DNA of 64,000 nucleotides from Euclidia mi (lineage: Eukaryota > Arthropoda > Insecta > Lepidoptera > Erebidae): the NCBI GenBank assembly GCA_944739405.2, contig OX123191.2, forward strand, positions 1,902,830-1,966,829, in the 5' to 3' direction. Each line of letters begins with the position of its first letter. Positions within the stretch are counted from its first letter, which is position 1. The notes below the pieces were generated by a model. The model was not told the DNA's origin. It did not search any database and worked only from the letters and a program-made list of their open reading frames with translations. Below are positions 41,093-52,043 of the stretch, piece by piece. Position numbers and translations under genes: made by a program.

Positions 41093-42340
41093 ATTAAATA
41101 GTAATATCAAAACTAGCTTCTGCAAAAAGACTTCTTAAAATTTTATATTTATCACTTACCTGTTATTTATAATATATACTTAATAGTTGGTTAGCCTTAA
41201 AAGTTTTTAAGTAATCTACTACATCAACAAAGCTATGACATCCACCGAAAATACATAAGTTCACTGTGTTAAGAGATTTTCTTTTACATGTCAGCGATTT
41301 TATTTAAGAAAAGCCCGAAGGACGAAACTTTATAACGATGCCCTGACGTCAGATCGTCAGTCTTTCACAAGTGCCAACAACTCCAGACCCTCCTTGATTT
41401 TTAGTGAACACTTCGCTCAGGTCATAAGCAACAGACCCGCCGTTTGTCTTTTAGTTCCCAATTTCTATACTGGGATGAAAATCAGGTACTTATTTACACA
41501 CTTTTTCTAGATAAGTAGTGTATCGGTTTGATATAAATCTTGGTTTAGCATAAAGTGGTAATAGGGTGGACCCAGTATCCCTTTTTAAATGTCCCTAGTG
41601 GCTGTCTATATTTTTTACGGACAATTCTCACAGTTGGGATTATCCCTTTGTTGCAGGCGATTACCTAACACGCACTATTGATAATCCTCTATGTTCTGTG
41701 TTAGTTTGAGGTTGTCTATGCTTCTTTATATACAGATTAACATGTAGTGAATTTTATTGTTTTGGATATTATTTAATATTGAACAAATACTTTATTGACT
41801 ATTGCTCTATTATTTAGAATTATAAACCTGATGATACTCGACTTACCTACAGCTACTTACACAATTTATATTGGTACCCAAATATCTCATTTTTATTGAT
41901 TATCATAAACACAAAACCAAGTATAAAATTATACCTTCATGATATATGACGTATGTTTTATTGACTACCAGCAAAGCTCAGTATGTTTGTTAAATTAGCG
42001 TCATCTTTTTAGCGCCATTTTGAATATTTAAAGCAACTTACGCATCACTATGGGGTGCATTTTTAATATAGTCAACCCTTTACCTTCGCATTCTGAGTAA
42101 TTACACCGACGCGGCGACGATTATGTTTTTAATAACAATTTGATGTTGGAACGAAGATGAATAATTGAGTATATCCTAATAAATAACTATGTCAACAAAA
42201 TTATATTGTTTGAAAGGCAGATATTACAAACTGGGGTTTACATTAAGTACCTACTCACCGCAGCGTACACTGCCTTGCAAGATAAGAGGGACACTCTTAG
42301 TTCGCTTATAAAGACCTTTTTATAACATCATAACATAACA
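41093..42340. other. Intergenic, no recognised feature
   Basis: AT-rich DNA without supported open frames or repeat structure. Confidence 0.5.
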
Positions 42341-42605
42341 TATCTTCACGCCTTTTATCCCCGAAGGGGTAGGCAGAGGTGTATTACACACCCACACTTC
42401 GCCAGATATGTTTCGGCCCCAATGTAATAGGGGGCGAGCCTATTGCCATCTACCGGGCACATTATTAAGCGAGCGATAATTAACATTTTTAATACACACA
42501 TAACTTCGAAAAGTCAGAGGTGTGTGCCCGAGGTACCTGGGGATCGAACCCGAGACCAACGTCTCGGCAGTCCGTTACGTACACCACTGGGCTACCGCCG
42601 CTTTT
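42341..42605 (-). mobile_element. Hybrid SINE (family 2-like head, family A tail)
   Basis: Minus orientation. The head at 42605-42470 has a B-box (GGGTTCGATCCCCAGG) and a CTGACTTTTCGAAGTTATGT then TAATTATCGCTCGCTTAAT middle like SINE families 2 and 3. From 42460 to 42345 it carries the family A tail (GCCCGGTAGATGGCAATAGG, CTCGCCCCCTATTAC, CTCTGCCTACCCCTTCGGGG). The two modules meet near 42460. Confidence 0.7.
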
Positions 42606-43676
42606 TATACAAAACTGAAAGATATATGTATCTCAGACTAATTTGTAGTCTTGACTACATATAGGTAAACTGGTAATGAAAAATATTTAAAGAAACATCA
42701 ATCATAATATTTGTGTAAAATATTATTATCTCGATCAAGTCCTTTCAGTAAAAGGACAAATAGACGATTTTTTGTCAAGATTGAACATTAGTATGTACGA
42801 CATGGAAGTACAAAAGAGTGGCTCTGCTTGCTTTGTTAATGTAGAATTGAAGTGGCTACAACATAACCATTAAATTGTTATAGGGTTCAGTTATTAATTT
42901 TGTACTATTGATCGTTCCATACAACGAGTCTTAAGAGTTAGAGAGTTAAAGTTAATCTAAATTGAAAACCCGCTATGAATGTATTCTAGGATTTAAAAAT
43001 AATGTTTATACTATCCTCCTATTACATTGAAATTATATAAAAATGTCTTCATTAGTCAAGTTCAATGGTTTCTCAACTGACGATAGCGAAATGGAGTTGG
43101 ATAGCCGAGTGACGCCAACTTTTAATTGTAAGGTTTTCATGGGTTTCAGTTTACTTAACCGTTTTCATAACACTGAGCAATATACGTCACGAATATGCAA
43201 GAGAAACCTTAGTTATTTTATTAAGAGGTGGATATACGCCGTTGACCTTGCTCGTACTACTGGTTAGTTGTCCACGCGCGTTTTGCGAGTATCGGTGACG
43301 TAAAAAAATTCTTAGAAAATAATAAGTAAAGTTATTTAGAAAAATAAAATTGAAGGTTCCCTTTGTGTTCTAATATATAAGAGACTGATTCAATTTAAAC
43401 AATCTTATGATTGATAGATTAGGAGAAAAAAGATAATAACTACATAAACAGAGGTTACTTTGCATATTTTATTCAGATATTTAAAATACTTTTTTTAGGA
43501 TTTGGTACCTAAGAGAAAATTATTTATATGATGTAGATTAAGACATATTTTTTGGTTTTTTTTTCTATAACAATTACGGAGAAAACTGTTTTAATTTACC
43601 CCTAATGACGCCCAATTCACATATGTCCTCGCCTTAAGGCCGCTCTCACATTGTCGTTGCGTCAGCCGAGCGTTCT
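42606..43676. other. Intergenic, no recognised feature
   Basis: The frame at 43043-43267 has no motif that I recognise and looks fortuitous. No repeat structure is supported. Confidence 0.45.
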
Positions 43677-43846
43677 TGTTAAATTAAAACCCAGAGGTGC
43701 TCGGTACAACATTTATTCTCGTAATACAAGACAAAAACCAGGGCACGCGGAGCGCGTCCCCATAGACAAAATATATAGACAATAATCTAGTTAATTAGCA
43801 CAGACAATTAGTCAGCATAGACAAATAATTATCAGTTGACATAACA
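43677..43846 (-). repeat. Putative Copia LTR with purine tract
   Basis: 170 bp with inverted ends TGTTA...TAACA. On the minus strand it is preceded by a purine-rich AAAATAAGAGTGGAGG tract (43847-43860), as expected of a 3' LTR. The size and TGTTA/TAACA termini fit Ty1/Copia. The Copia-like coding fragment at 44906-45166 lies on the same strand upstream. Confidence 0.5.
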
Positions 43847-44020
43847 CCTCCACTCTTATTTTGTAACACAACAATAGTTTTTATCTAAACACAAGCAAAT
43901 ATAATTATCCTTAAATTAACACCTTAATATTAAACACATTACTTTTAATATTAAACCAATTATTTTTAAGTATTATACTTAGACCATTAAGACATACCCA
44001 ATCCAAGGCACAAGTGATAC

Positions 44021-44886
44021 TGTGACGGCCGGTGTCATACCAAGCTGTCATCACTACCGTTGCCAAGGACTACTGACGTCTACACGACAAACTAGCCGGT
44101 CATCAAACACAATAATTTATTAGCAAAGAGGTTTGAAGACTATTTTATTATTTGGAAATGAGTTTTTAGTTCGATGACGTATACACTCTGTCAAGTGTTC
44201 GCCAAATTCACCAGTCAATGACAACAAGGCGATAGCCGTGCGGATAACACATTCCTTTCACGTTCTGAAGGCGTGGGTTCAAATCCCAGTCATAACAGTT
44301 ATGTGGATTATGGTTTTTATGAAATTTGGAAAATGTTTATGAATATTTGGCAAATATTTAAAAGATTATTTAAATATTTCGAGTAAAAATTAGAAAATTC
44401 TAGAAACCTCAGGAAGGAATAGAAAGGTTAAAAAGAGACAGGAGATGGAAACACAAATTTAAATATTTCGAATAAAGATTAGAAAATTCTAGAAATTTCA
44501 AGAAGGAATGGAAAGGTTAAAAAGAGACAAGAGATTGAAAAAACAATTGAATAACGAAAAGACAATCGAAATTAGTAGATCTAGAACATTCCTAGGGGTA
44601 TATAAGGCGGTGTAGACGCGCTAAGCGGCAGTTTAAGTTGAAAAGTGGTAAAGTGAAGAAGAAAAGGAAGAAAGAAGAAGTAGTAAAATAAAGTGAAAGT
44701 GAAAGTATAGTGCAGTAAAGTGCAGTGAAGAAGTGCAGTGAAGTGCATTGAAAAGTGCAGTGCAAAAGACGCTTGTGTTGGTGCTGTCCGCGTCGAAATT
44801 AAACGGCGCGTCGTGTGTGAAGTCGAATAAAGTGTCATCAGTGCTACTCGGTGTTTCCTTCCAATCCCGTTACCCCGTCCGTAACA
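44021..44886 (+). mobile_element. Solo LTR, 866 bp
   Basis: Begins TGTGACGGCCGGTG, ends CCCGTCCGTAACA, and is flanked by the 4-bp duplication ATAC (44017-44020 and 44887-44890), so it arose by LTR-LTR recombination of an integrated element. TATA box TATATAAG at 44599-44606; AATAAA at 44826-44831. The U3 region holds a tRNA-like segment (44229-44298; B-box GGTTCAAATCC) absent in the related copy at 23834. An internal near-repeat (AAATTTAAATATTTCGAATA / TTATTTAAATATTTCGAGTA, about 100 bp apart) lies at 44370-44540. Confidence 0.9.
44599..44606 (+). promoter_or_regulatory. TATA box of solo LTR
   Basis: TATATAAG, with a CAGTTT initiator-like string about 30 bp downstream (44631). It could still drive transcription into the flank to the right. 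Confidence 0.6.
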
Positions 44887-44905
44887 ATACAAACAATAGA
44901 CATTC

Positions 44906-45166
44906 TTAAAACAAAATAAACTGATATTCATCAAACTCTTCAAAGCCATAACGTATAGGTGGCTTACGAGATCTTTCTGCTCGTTTACTACCTGTTACAT
45001 CACCAGACTGACTTATAGCTGTATCCCTGATTGGTGACACATTGGACAGCTCTAAGTTAGGCCGAGGGCTACTCATTGCAGCTGTAATATTTGGATGGCC
45101 CATTCCATCATCTAACTCGGAGCCCTCTGCAATAGTGCGACTCCCAATATTACCCTCTTCTGCCAT
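44906..45166 (-). pseudogene. Copia-like polyprotein fragment
   Basis: 86 codons ending SKRAERSRKPPIRYGFEEFD. A basic 'R-S-x-R-x-x-x-P-x-R-Y' segment is typical of the linker between integrase and RT in Copia-type polyproteins. All RT sequence is missing. It is separated from the putative 3' LTR (43677-43846) by the solo LTR. An alternative is an unrelated Ser-rich host fragment. Confidence 0.45.
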
Positions 45167-45224
45167 TCTACTACCGGTCTGATCTGGTGCCTCAACATTG
45201 GTCGTGGGAGCGGCTAAAGACTTA

Positions 45225-45529
45225 GTGCGGTTTCAGATTAGCGTTTTATACGCACGTATAAGCTCGTTTTTGGAAGCGCATGTAGGCGCGTATAGGCGCG
45301 CCTTTTGGAACACGCGCAACTCGTACGAGCGTTGACGCGCTTCTTAGCTCGTATAACCACGAGCCGTCAAAATCCATGTTGACACTGACAAGACGTCACT
45401 ACCGTTTCGAGCGAACACGCCCGTGTACGTGAGTCTGGTTTTTTGAAGCGCGTATTGTAGCCCGCGTGTAAGCGCGTATGCTAAAACGACCGTATACGCG
45501 CAGAAAAATACGCTAATCTGAAACCGCCC
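45225..45529. mobile_element. Harbinger-like MITE, 305 bp
   Basis: TIRs GTGCGGTTTCAGATTAGCG and its inverse (CGCTAATCTGAAACCGCCC), flanked by TTA on both sides (45222-45224, 45530-45532), the 3-bp target preference of PIF/Harbinger. The interior is rich in GCGCGTATA-type strings. No coding capacity. Confidence 0.75.
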
Positions 45530-45532
45530 TTA

Positions 45533-45939
45533 CATGATTTCTTATTTATTTGTAATTTCGTGGATATATTCTAGGCCATTGTACTATTGGAAACCTTACT
45601 GTCTATGGACCTCTGTCTTAGCTGATCGACATGTCTGTGAATTTCCGTACCTAAATTTGTTCTAATAGAATAATCTGTTTAGAGTCAGTCGGAGCAATAC
45701 GTGGTAGCAAATAGCTCCTGTTATAAAAACAATTTTCACGACTGAGACCAAAACGCGCATATGTTTCAGGCACGGAGTAAAGTTGCGATGAAATATTCTA
45801 ATATGGATGCATCTTCAACAAGTCATGTTATCAGATATTGAGTAATCTCGATCAAACCATTATCACTGTTTTACTGTTTATTTTGGTTTTGATGACACAA
45901 ACACGATTACATAATCTGTGAAAACTTCGATTATTTAAT
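45533..45939. other. Intergenic, no recognised feature
   Basis: No gene or repeat supported. Confidence 0.5.
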
Positions 45940-46396
45940 ATCATCATCATCACCCCTTATACTGTCCCACTGGATACACATGTCTTTCGAAAACATTATG
46001 GAGAACTCTTAGACATGCAGGTTTCCTCACGATGTTTTCCTTCACCGATAAGCAAGCGATAATTAACAATTTAATACGCACTTAACTCCGAAAGAAAACA
46101 AGGAAAATGTGAAGGAAAACATCGTGAGGAAACCTGCATGTCTAACAGTTCTCCATAATGTTCTCGGAAGACATGTGTGAAGTCTGTCAACCCGCACTTG
46201 GCCAGCGTGGTGGACTATGGCCTTACCCTTCTCATAGTGAGAAGAGATCCGTGCCCAGCAGTGGGACAGTTTACACGTATATACAGGGCTGATGATGATG
46301 ATGATAAATCCGAAAAGTCATAGGTGCGTGCCGCGGATTCGAACTCGAGACCCACTGCGTAGCAGTCTGTCGGTCTCTCCACTCAGCTATCGCTGC
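45940..46396 (-). mobile_element. SINE family 3, interrupted by its own kind
   Basis: Minus orientation: head 46396-46309 (CAGCGATAGCTGAGTGGAG, GAGTTCGAATCCGCGG B-box, CCTATGACTTTTCGGA), body 46093-45940 (AACTCCGAAAG backwards to the ATGATGATGATAT end). The two parts are separated by the plus-strand SINE at 46094-46308. Confidence 0.8.
46094..46308 (+). mobile_element. SINE family 3 body nested in family 3 SINE
   Basis: GAAGGAAAACATCGTGAGGA, AGTTCTCCATAATGTTCTCG, GCCAGCGTGGTGGACTATGG, CCCAGCAGTGGGACAGTTTA and the (GAT)n tail. TSD TCCGAAA at 46087-46093 and 46309-46315. The copy lacks the tRNA-like head. Confidence 0.8.
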
Positions 46397-46837
46397 TTGT
46401 TCAATATACCGTGTTTCTATTTTAATCTATATATTATCCTCTTCAAACTTCAAACAACTTGGTAATTCTTAAGCACTTCTACTTACTGAGACTCATATTA
46501 AGACAAAAGTATCAAAACTAATATCAAACAACTATTACATAGTGAATAACAGTAGCAATATCTTTATTAAGATATATTACTGAATACTATAACTTTCACA
46601 GCAATCAATTTTAGTTTTATGACGTATCCAAAGTAAAGGCTACGTTTCTTCTCTGCAACTATGCAACCTTGGTCCTAAAGCTACAGGGTAATTTGAAGTT
46701 CTAACCTTGACAATTATTTTGGCAAAATCGTAGGTATATTTTCTAGAATCTATAAATAATAGTTTGCACAGAGTAATAAGAGGACGGGAACATACAACAC
46801 AAGTTATAAGATAAAGAGACAAAACTTTGCCTAAAAT

Positions 46838-49800
46838 ATTTGAAGACCACGTCATCATATCAGCCAAACGACGTCCACTGCTAGACATAGGCCTCCCCCA
46901 AAGTTCTCCACACATACTGCCACACGCCTGCATCCAACCGCTTCCCGCGACCTTGACGAGATCGTCGGTCCACCTTGCAGGGGGGCTACCTCTGCTGCGT
47001 CGTCCGGTGCGTGCCCGCCACTCCAGAACCTTTCTGCCCCAACGGCCATCGGTTCTTCGAGCTATGTGCCCTGCACACTGCCACTTCAATTTGGCTATCC
47101 GGAGAGCTATGTCGGCGACTTTGGTTCTACTGCGGATCTCCTCATTTCTGATTCGATCTCGCAGGGCAACTCCAAGCATAGCTCTCTCCATCGCCCTCTG
47201 AGAGACCTTGAGCCTTCTGATAAGGCCCATAGTGAGCGACCACGTCTCTGATCCGTAAGTCACCACTGGCAACACACACTGGTCAAAGACTTTCGCCTTG
47301 AGACACTGCGGGATATCGGACGAGAATATATGTCGTAGCTTCCCGAACGCTGCCCAACCGAGTTGGATTCGACGATTGACCTCCTTCTCGAAGTTGGACC
47401 TACCTAATTGGACTACTTGTCCCAGGTAGATATACTTGTCGACAACTTCGAGCGTAGAGTTCCCAACCTGAATAGGAGCGGGTACAACATGGACGTTCGA
47501 CATGATTATCGTCTTGTCCATGTTCATCTTAAGACCTATTTGTTGGGAGACTCTACAGAGGCCATCGAGCATTGTGCCTAGGTCTTCCATGGTCTCAGCC
47601 ATGACTACGATATCGTCTGCGAATCGAAGGTGAGTGATGTACTCGCCGTTGATGTTGATGCCGTGTTCATTCCAGTCCAGAAGCTTGAAAACATCCTCCA
47701 GCGCAGTGGTAAACAGTTTCGGGGATATGACATCCCCCTGTCTCACTCCTCGCTGGAGTTGAATAGGTTTCGAACTCTGGTCCTGGAGGCGGACTGACAT
47801 AGTGGCGTTTTCTGAAAGAAAGACTGTAGCACCGCCCAGGTTTCGATCGAATCGAAGGCTTTCTCATAGTCCACAAACGCCAAGCATAGGGGCTGGTTAT
47901 ACTCCTCGGACTTCTGTATAACCTGCCGCAGCGTATGTATGTGGTCTATGGTACTATAGCCTTTACGGAAACCGGCTTGTTCGGGAGGCTGGAAGTCGTC
48001 TAGCTTGCTCTCGAGACGATTCGTGATGACCCTCGAAAACAGCTTGTAGACGGGGCTCAGAAGTGTGATGGGTCTGTAGTTCTTTAAGAGGGTTTTATCC
48101 CCTTTCTTAAAGAAAAGCACCACCACACCTCTGTGCCACGCCTGTGGCGTTCTACCCTCGAGAATGACGGAATTAAATAGCTTCCGAAGGGCTTCTCTAG
48201 CGGGTACACCGCCAGCCTTCAGAAGCTCGCTCGTAATTCCGTCATCACCCGGCGCCTTGTTGTTTTTGAGCATGCTGACGTCCGGGATATCTTCGGTATA
48301 GTGTCGGGTTAATCCAGATCTAGGGTCTGACGCTGGAGTACTTGCGGGTTGTTGCGTTGTCGTGTATAGCTGTCCATAGAACCTTTCGATCTCCTCCAAG
48401 AGCTCAGGCTTGGACGATACGATTCTGCCATCCTCCGTCTTCAGCTTTGTCAGCTGACTCTGCCCAACAGACAGATCCCTCTGGAACACTTTGGATCCCT
48501 TATTCTGCTCGATCGCCTCACGAACACATTTTGTGTTGTATTGGCGAAAATCGCGAGTCAGAGACTTAGAGATCTGTCTGTTGAGGTGCCGATATTTCGG
48601 CATGTCATCGGAGGATAGCAGAACCATCTTGCGCCTTTCCTCTAACAGCTCGAGGGTCGGACCCGAGATCTTGCTGGTTCTCTTGCTTCTCTGGGGCTTG
48701 AAGAATTTAGCCCCTGTTGTATGGACAGCATCCACGAACCCGTTACTGTACTCGTCCACATCTACGCATTCGCCCAGGCATTCGAAACGGTTCTTGAGTT
48801 CGAGCTGAAAGCTCTCGAGGTTTTGGATATGAAGCGGTGCCGGTCGGAGCGTGGACTTTATCAATCTCGACCGTTCGAGGCTTGTACAGATATTCAATGT
48901 GCCTCTTACCATTCGGTGATCGCTCTCCACTTTAAGTGAATTGATCACGGAGACATCATTGAATATCTGCCTCTTCGTCGACATGACAAAGTCGATCTCA
49001 TTTTTGGTGGCACCGTCTGGACTTACCCAGGTCCACTTGCGGCATTCTCGCTTCTTGAAGAAAGAATTCATCATATAGAGGCCTTCCTTCTCCATAAAGC
49101 TAGCCAGCAAGTGACCCCGCGAATTCCGATGCCCATAACCAAATTGCCCCACTCTCAGCTCATCACCGTCACGTTTGCCCAGTTTCGCGTTAAAATCTCC
49201 CATGACCACGGTGCAATGGGTTTTGAAGCCATGTATAGCCCGAGATATGTCCTTGTACATGGCTTCCACCTCCTCATCGGGGTGCGTCGAGGTCGGAGCG
49301 TATACCTGTATGACCTTCAGCGAATACCGCTTGGATATTCTGAGTATAAGGTACGCTACCCTGCTCGACACACTCCCGATATTTACCACGTTGGTCACGA
49401 GAGATTTGTGGACGATGAACCCGACACCACCTTGGGACTGAGGTCGCCCTCCCGGTAGAAGCGCAAGTTGCCGGAATTGAGAACTATTGAGTCCTCCCCC
49501 TGTCTTCGGACTTCAGATAGGCCTATGATATCCCATCGCAACTTGCTCAATTCTTCTTCCAGCTCGACAATCTTCTCGTCGGTCCGCAGTGTGCGCGTGT
49601 TCAGTGTTGCCAGGGCCAATTGTCGTTGGTGGTGGTAGCCTGATCTCTTCCGGAGATTCTTCGCACTCCTTGCCCCGCCGTTACCATGGCCGCTACCATA
49701 ACCAGGACTAGCGGGGCCGCCGGGGACTAGGGGCCGGTTTTGATTGGTGTGTTTGTTCATCTATGGGGGGGATTTGCCATAATCGCCACGCTTGGCAGGC

Positions 49801-49923
49801 GTATTGGCGATCGCAGTGGCGGAAGTCTTTAGTGCTGGACGCTGCTGCCCATCTAGCAACTTGGGATTTACTTCCGCCAGGTTCGGATGGTTTGACCGCC
49901 ATCTTTCGGTTGACTGCTTGCAC
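46838..49923 (-). pseudogene. RTE endonuclease-RT, two frame breaks
   Basis: Endonuclease: LATLNTRTLRTDEKIVELEE, GLSEVRRQGE (frame 49760-49395), then VIQVYAPTSTHPDEEVEAM, VVMGDFNAKLGKRD, SDHRMVRGTL (frame 49398-). RT: MLKNNKAPGDDGITSELLKAG, NYRPITLLSPVYKLFSRVI, EQAGFRKGYSTIDHI, FVDYEKAFDSIE, GVRQGDVISPKLFTTALEDV, and an intact FADDIVVMAE. C-terminus: TYGSETWSLTMGLIRRLKVS, RIAKLKWQCAGHIARR and a WRPMSSSGRRLADM-like end. Frame breaks lie near 49396 and near 47790. All catalytic motifs are intact, so only two small lesions separate it from a working protein. The open frame at 49923-49708 may be 5' leader. Confidence 0.85.
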
Positions 49924-49974
49924 TGGGGGAGATACTATGACGAGTATCTACTCGTCAGAGTAACTCCCCCAGTG
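49921..49974. repeat. Hairpin in RTE 5' region
   Basis: 49921-49946 (CACTGGGGGAGATACTATGA then CGAGTA) pairs with 49949-49974 with two mismatches. It sits at the 5' end of the RTE transcript region. Confidence 0.85.
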
Positions 49975-50005
49975 GGCGGTGGGGTCGTCACGTCCCGACG
50001 CCGTA

Positions 50006-51159
50006 GAGCCGAAGAACACGTATTTATCACAAAATTATTTACAAACGTTTATTAGTATGTGTATTTTAATTATTTATAAATGTACTTAGTCTGATGATTC
50101 ATGTTTTATTGGGTAGGTATACATTTTGATAAAGTGCAGGTACACAAATTATTCGCCCGATAGTTGAAAGCCCGGGTGTGATCCAAGTCCAAGGTGAACC
50201 TTGGAACCTGAGGTCCACTTTATAGTAACAGAATTTCTAAGAATCTTCAAACAGAACAGAAGGTAATATTCAGTTCAAGCGTTACGCGTAAAACAAATGT
50301 TACCAAAACCTCCATTATATCAAGAAAATAGAGTTTCTCTGAATACACTATGGAATGCATTTGATCATTCTTCATTAGCCGTCAATAAGATAATCTCAGT
50401 TACAGAAGAATTATCTGCTCTTAATCAATTATACGTGCTCTGTGATACAAACATGTTGCAAAAGTTCCACTTAAGACATTTTACTTGGATGGCTATTTTG
50501 TCACTGAAATGTAATTCAACTTACAAGTTTTCATTTATAGTTTTCTAGACGAGGCCCTGTGCACCTAGGTCCCAAAAGAACGTACATGGTTGCCAGGTTC
50601 TTGCGCTTCATAATTTTGATTGGGCGTTGTCTATCGGTCACAATTCTCCTAAATAAATATAGTTTCGATATTATGTCTGTCATACTTACGTCACAAAAAG
50701 CGTATTCTTCTAAATTATCTGATAATTGAACGAAGTTGTAACAAGATCGTAAATTGAAACAAGTGTCAAAATATTTGTCAACGACGAACATTTTATTTCA
50801 AATTATACGATAATGTTATTAGGTCAACAGAATACCGCTTCTGAGTCAATTCAAAATATAATATCCATGTCATAATTATAAAAATAGGAGAATTGGCCCC
50901 CAGTCTGTTAGTAACGCAAGACTTTATACATGGTGTAAAAAGACCCTTAACGAAAATAGATTTCCCATATTGTAACAATAATTACGATATTTTTTTCCCG
51001 GCATCATACCTGGCAAATTACTCCTTCTGGAGATATTGTGGCTCAAAGTAAACATACTTTTCATCTAATTATTACAATATCGATGAATTTCTCAAGCTAA
51101 TTTGTGCCATGCACTTGTCACAATCAGGAAGCTCCCTATAGTGTAGAGACAGTTTTGAT
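50006..51159. other. Intergenic, no recognised feature
   Basis: The frame at 50297-50548 (83 codons) has no recognisable motif. 50100-50220 contains CAAGGTGAACCTTGG, a small palindrome. Nothing that I can assign. Confidence 0.45.
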
Positions 51160-51345
51160 AAATAAAAGAGACGACTATCAAATCATACTTTCATTTATTC
51201 AGTTTGGCACAAGGATATATCTTTAGATTACGTCGTGATTCTATAGTTACATTTAGAGCCCAGTTTGCAAAGCAAAGGCATAGAACCAAGAGAAAGAACG
51301 GGCAATAAAACTCTCGGCCATTCTTTACATTAGGTCGTAATTCAC
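51160..51345 (-). repeat. LINE 3' end fragment
   Basis: On the minus strand, AAGAATGGCCGAGAGTTTTA then TTGCCCGTTCTTTCTCTTGG, CTTTGCTTTGCAAACTGGGC and an AATAAATGAAAGTATGATTT end parallel the 15310-15481 family, though the terminus differs. Confidence 0.5.
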
Positions 51346-51663
51346 AAATAGTGGTACAGCCAATTTATATCAAATATCAATGTTGTGGGTAGTTTTATAT
51401 TACTAGAAAGGTCTGTCTTACAACAGAACATAATAAGCATTATTTAGCATCAACACAATTTACTAAATATTTACCACAGGTATATAATGAATCTCATTGA
51501 GACAACTTGATCCACAGTATATTATTCTATCCTATATTACAATCTTTAATATCTCACAAACGATCAAACTACCCACAATATCAATAAGATAATGATTACA
51601 CTATCTTACATTGTTTCCTAGATGATAAAACAAAAGAACAAGCAACACAGAATATTGGAACAC

Positions 51664-51827
51664 AGTGGCAGTTAAATAGTCAGAACCATATCGTACCTGA
51701 GCCGTCGTCGAAGAGAATAGGACGAACTAGCCAAGCCGGTCGACTTGTATAGCTAGTAGTTACACCTTATTTACACGTTTGACAGTTTAACTATCAAACG
51801 TCAGGTCAGTGTCATTTAACTGCCACT
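51664..51827. mobile_element. Small MITE, 14-bp TIRs
   Basis: AGTGGCAGTTAAAT at 51664-51677 and its exact inverse at 51814-51827, about 164 bp in all. An inner palindrome (ACGTTTGA...TCAAACGT, about 51776-51801) adds a second stem. No TSD is clear. Confidence 0.6.
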
Positions 51828-52043
51828 ATCCTCTTACATATTATGTACAAATACTTGGATATCAGTAATTTGAGCTTACAGCCTAAAATACAATACCATA
51901 TCTCTCACACTCATGGTTTATAAACAATTTTTGAGCCTAAAAATAATTTAGTTTCATAGTTTTAATTTTGTCTAGTATGATTTGGCATGATGTGTAAACG
52001 TGTACACTTCAGCTTAGTGATTGTTCGTTTGACACCATGTATA

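Larger units (their letters stand above)
46838..50005 (-). mobile_element. RTE-type LINE, near full length
   Basis: Minus strand. The 5' region (50005-49761) has a strong hairpin at 49921-49974. Then come the endonuclease start (49760-49395), endonuclease plus RT (49398-47743) and RT end (47800-46838). The 3' end is GGACGTCGTTTGGCTGATAT then GATGA near 46838. Same clade as the elements at 1545-9180 but a different subfamily. Confidence 0.85.

Noticed and set aside
47000..49500. Plus-strand open frames such as 46827-47201, 48342-48808 and 49111-49458
   Set aside because: They are antisense shadows of the minus-strand RTE protein, which carries clear RT and endonuclease motifs.
50297..50548. 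83-codon open frame as a host gene
   Set aside because: No motif, splice or composition signal beyond being open by chance in AT-rich DNA.
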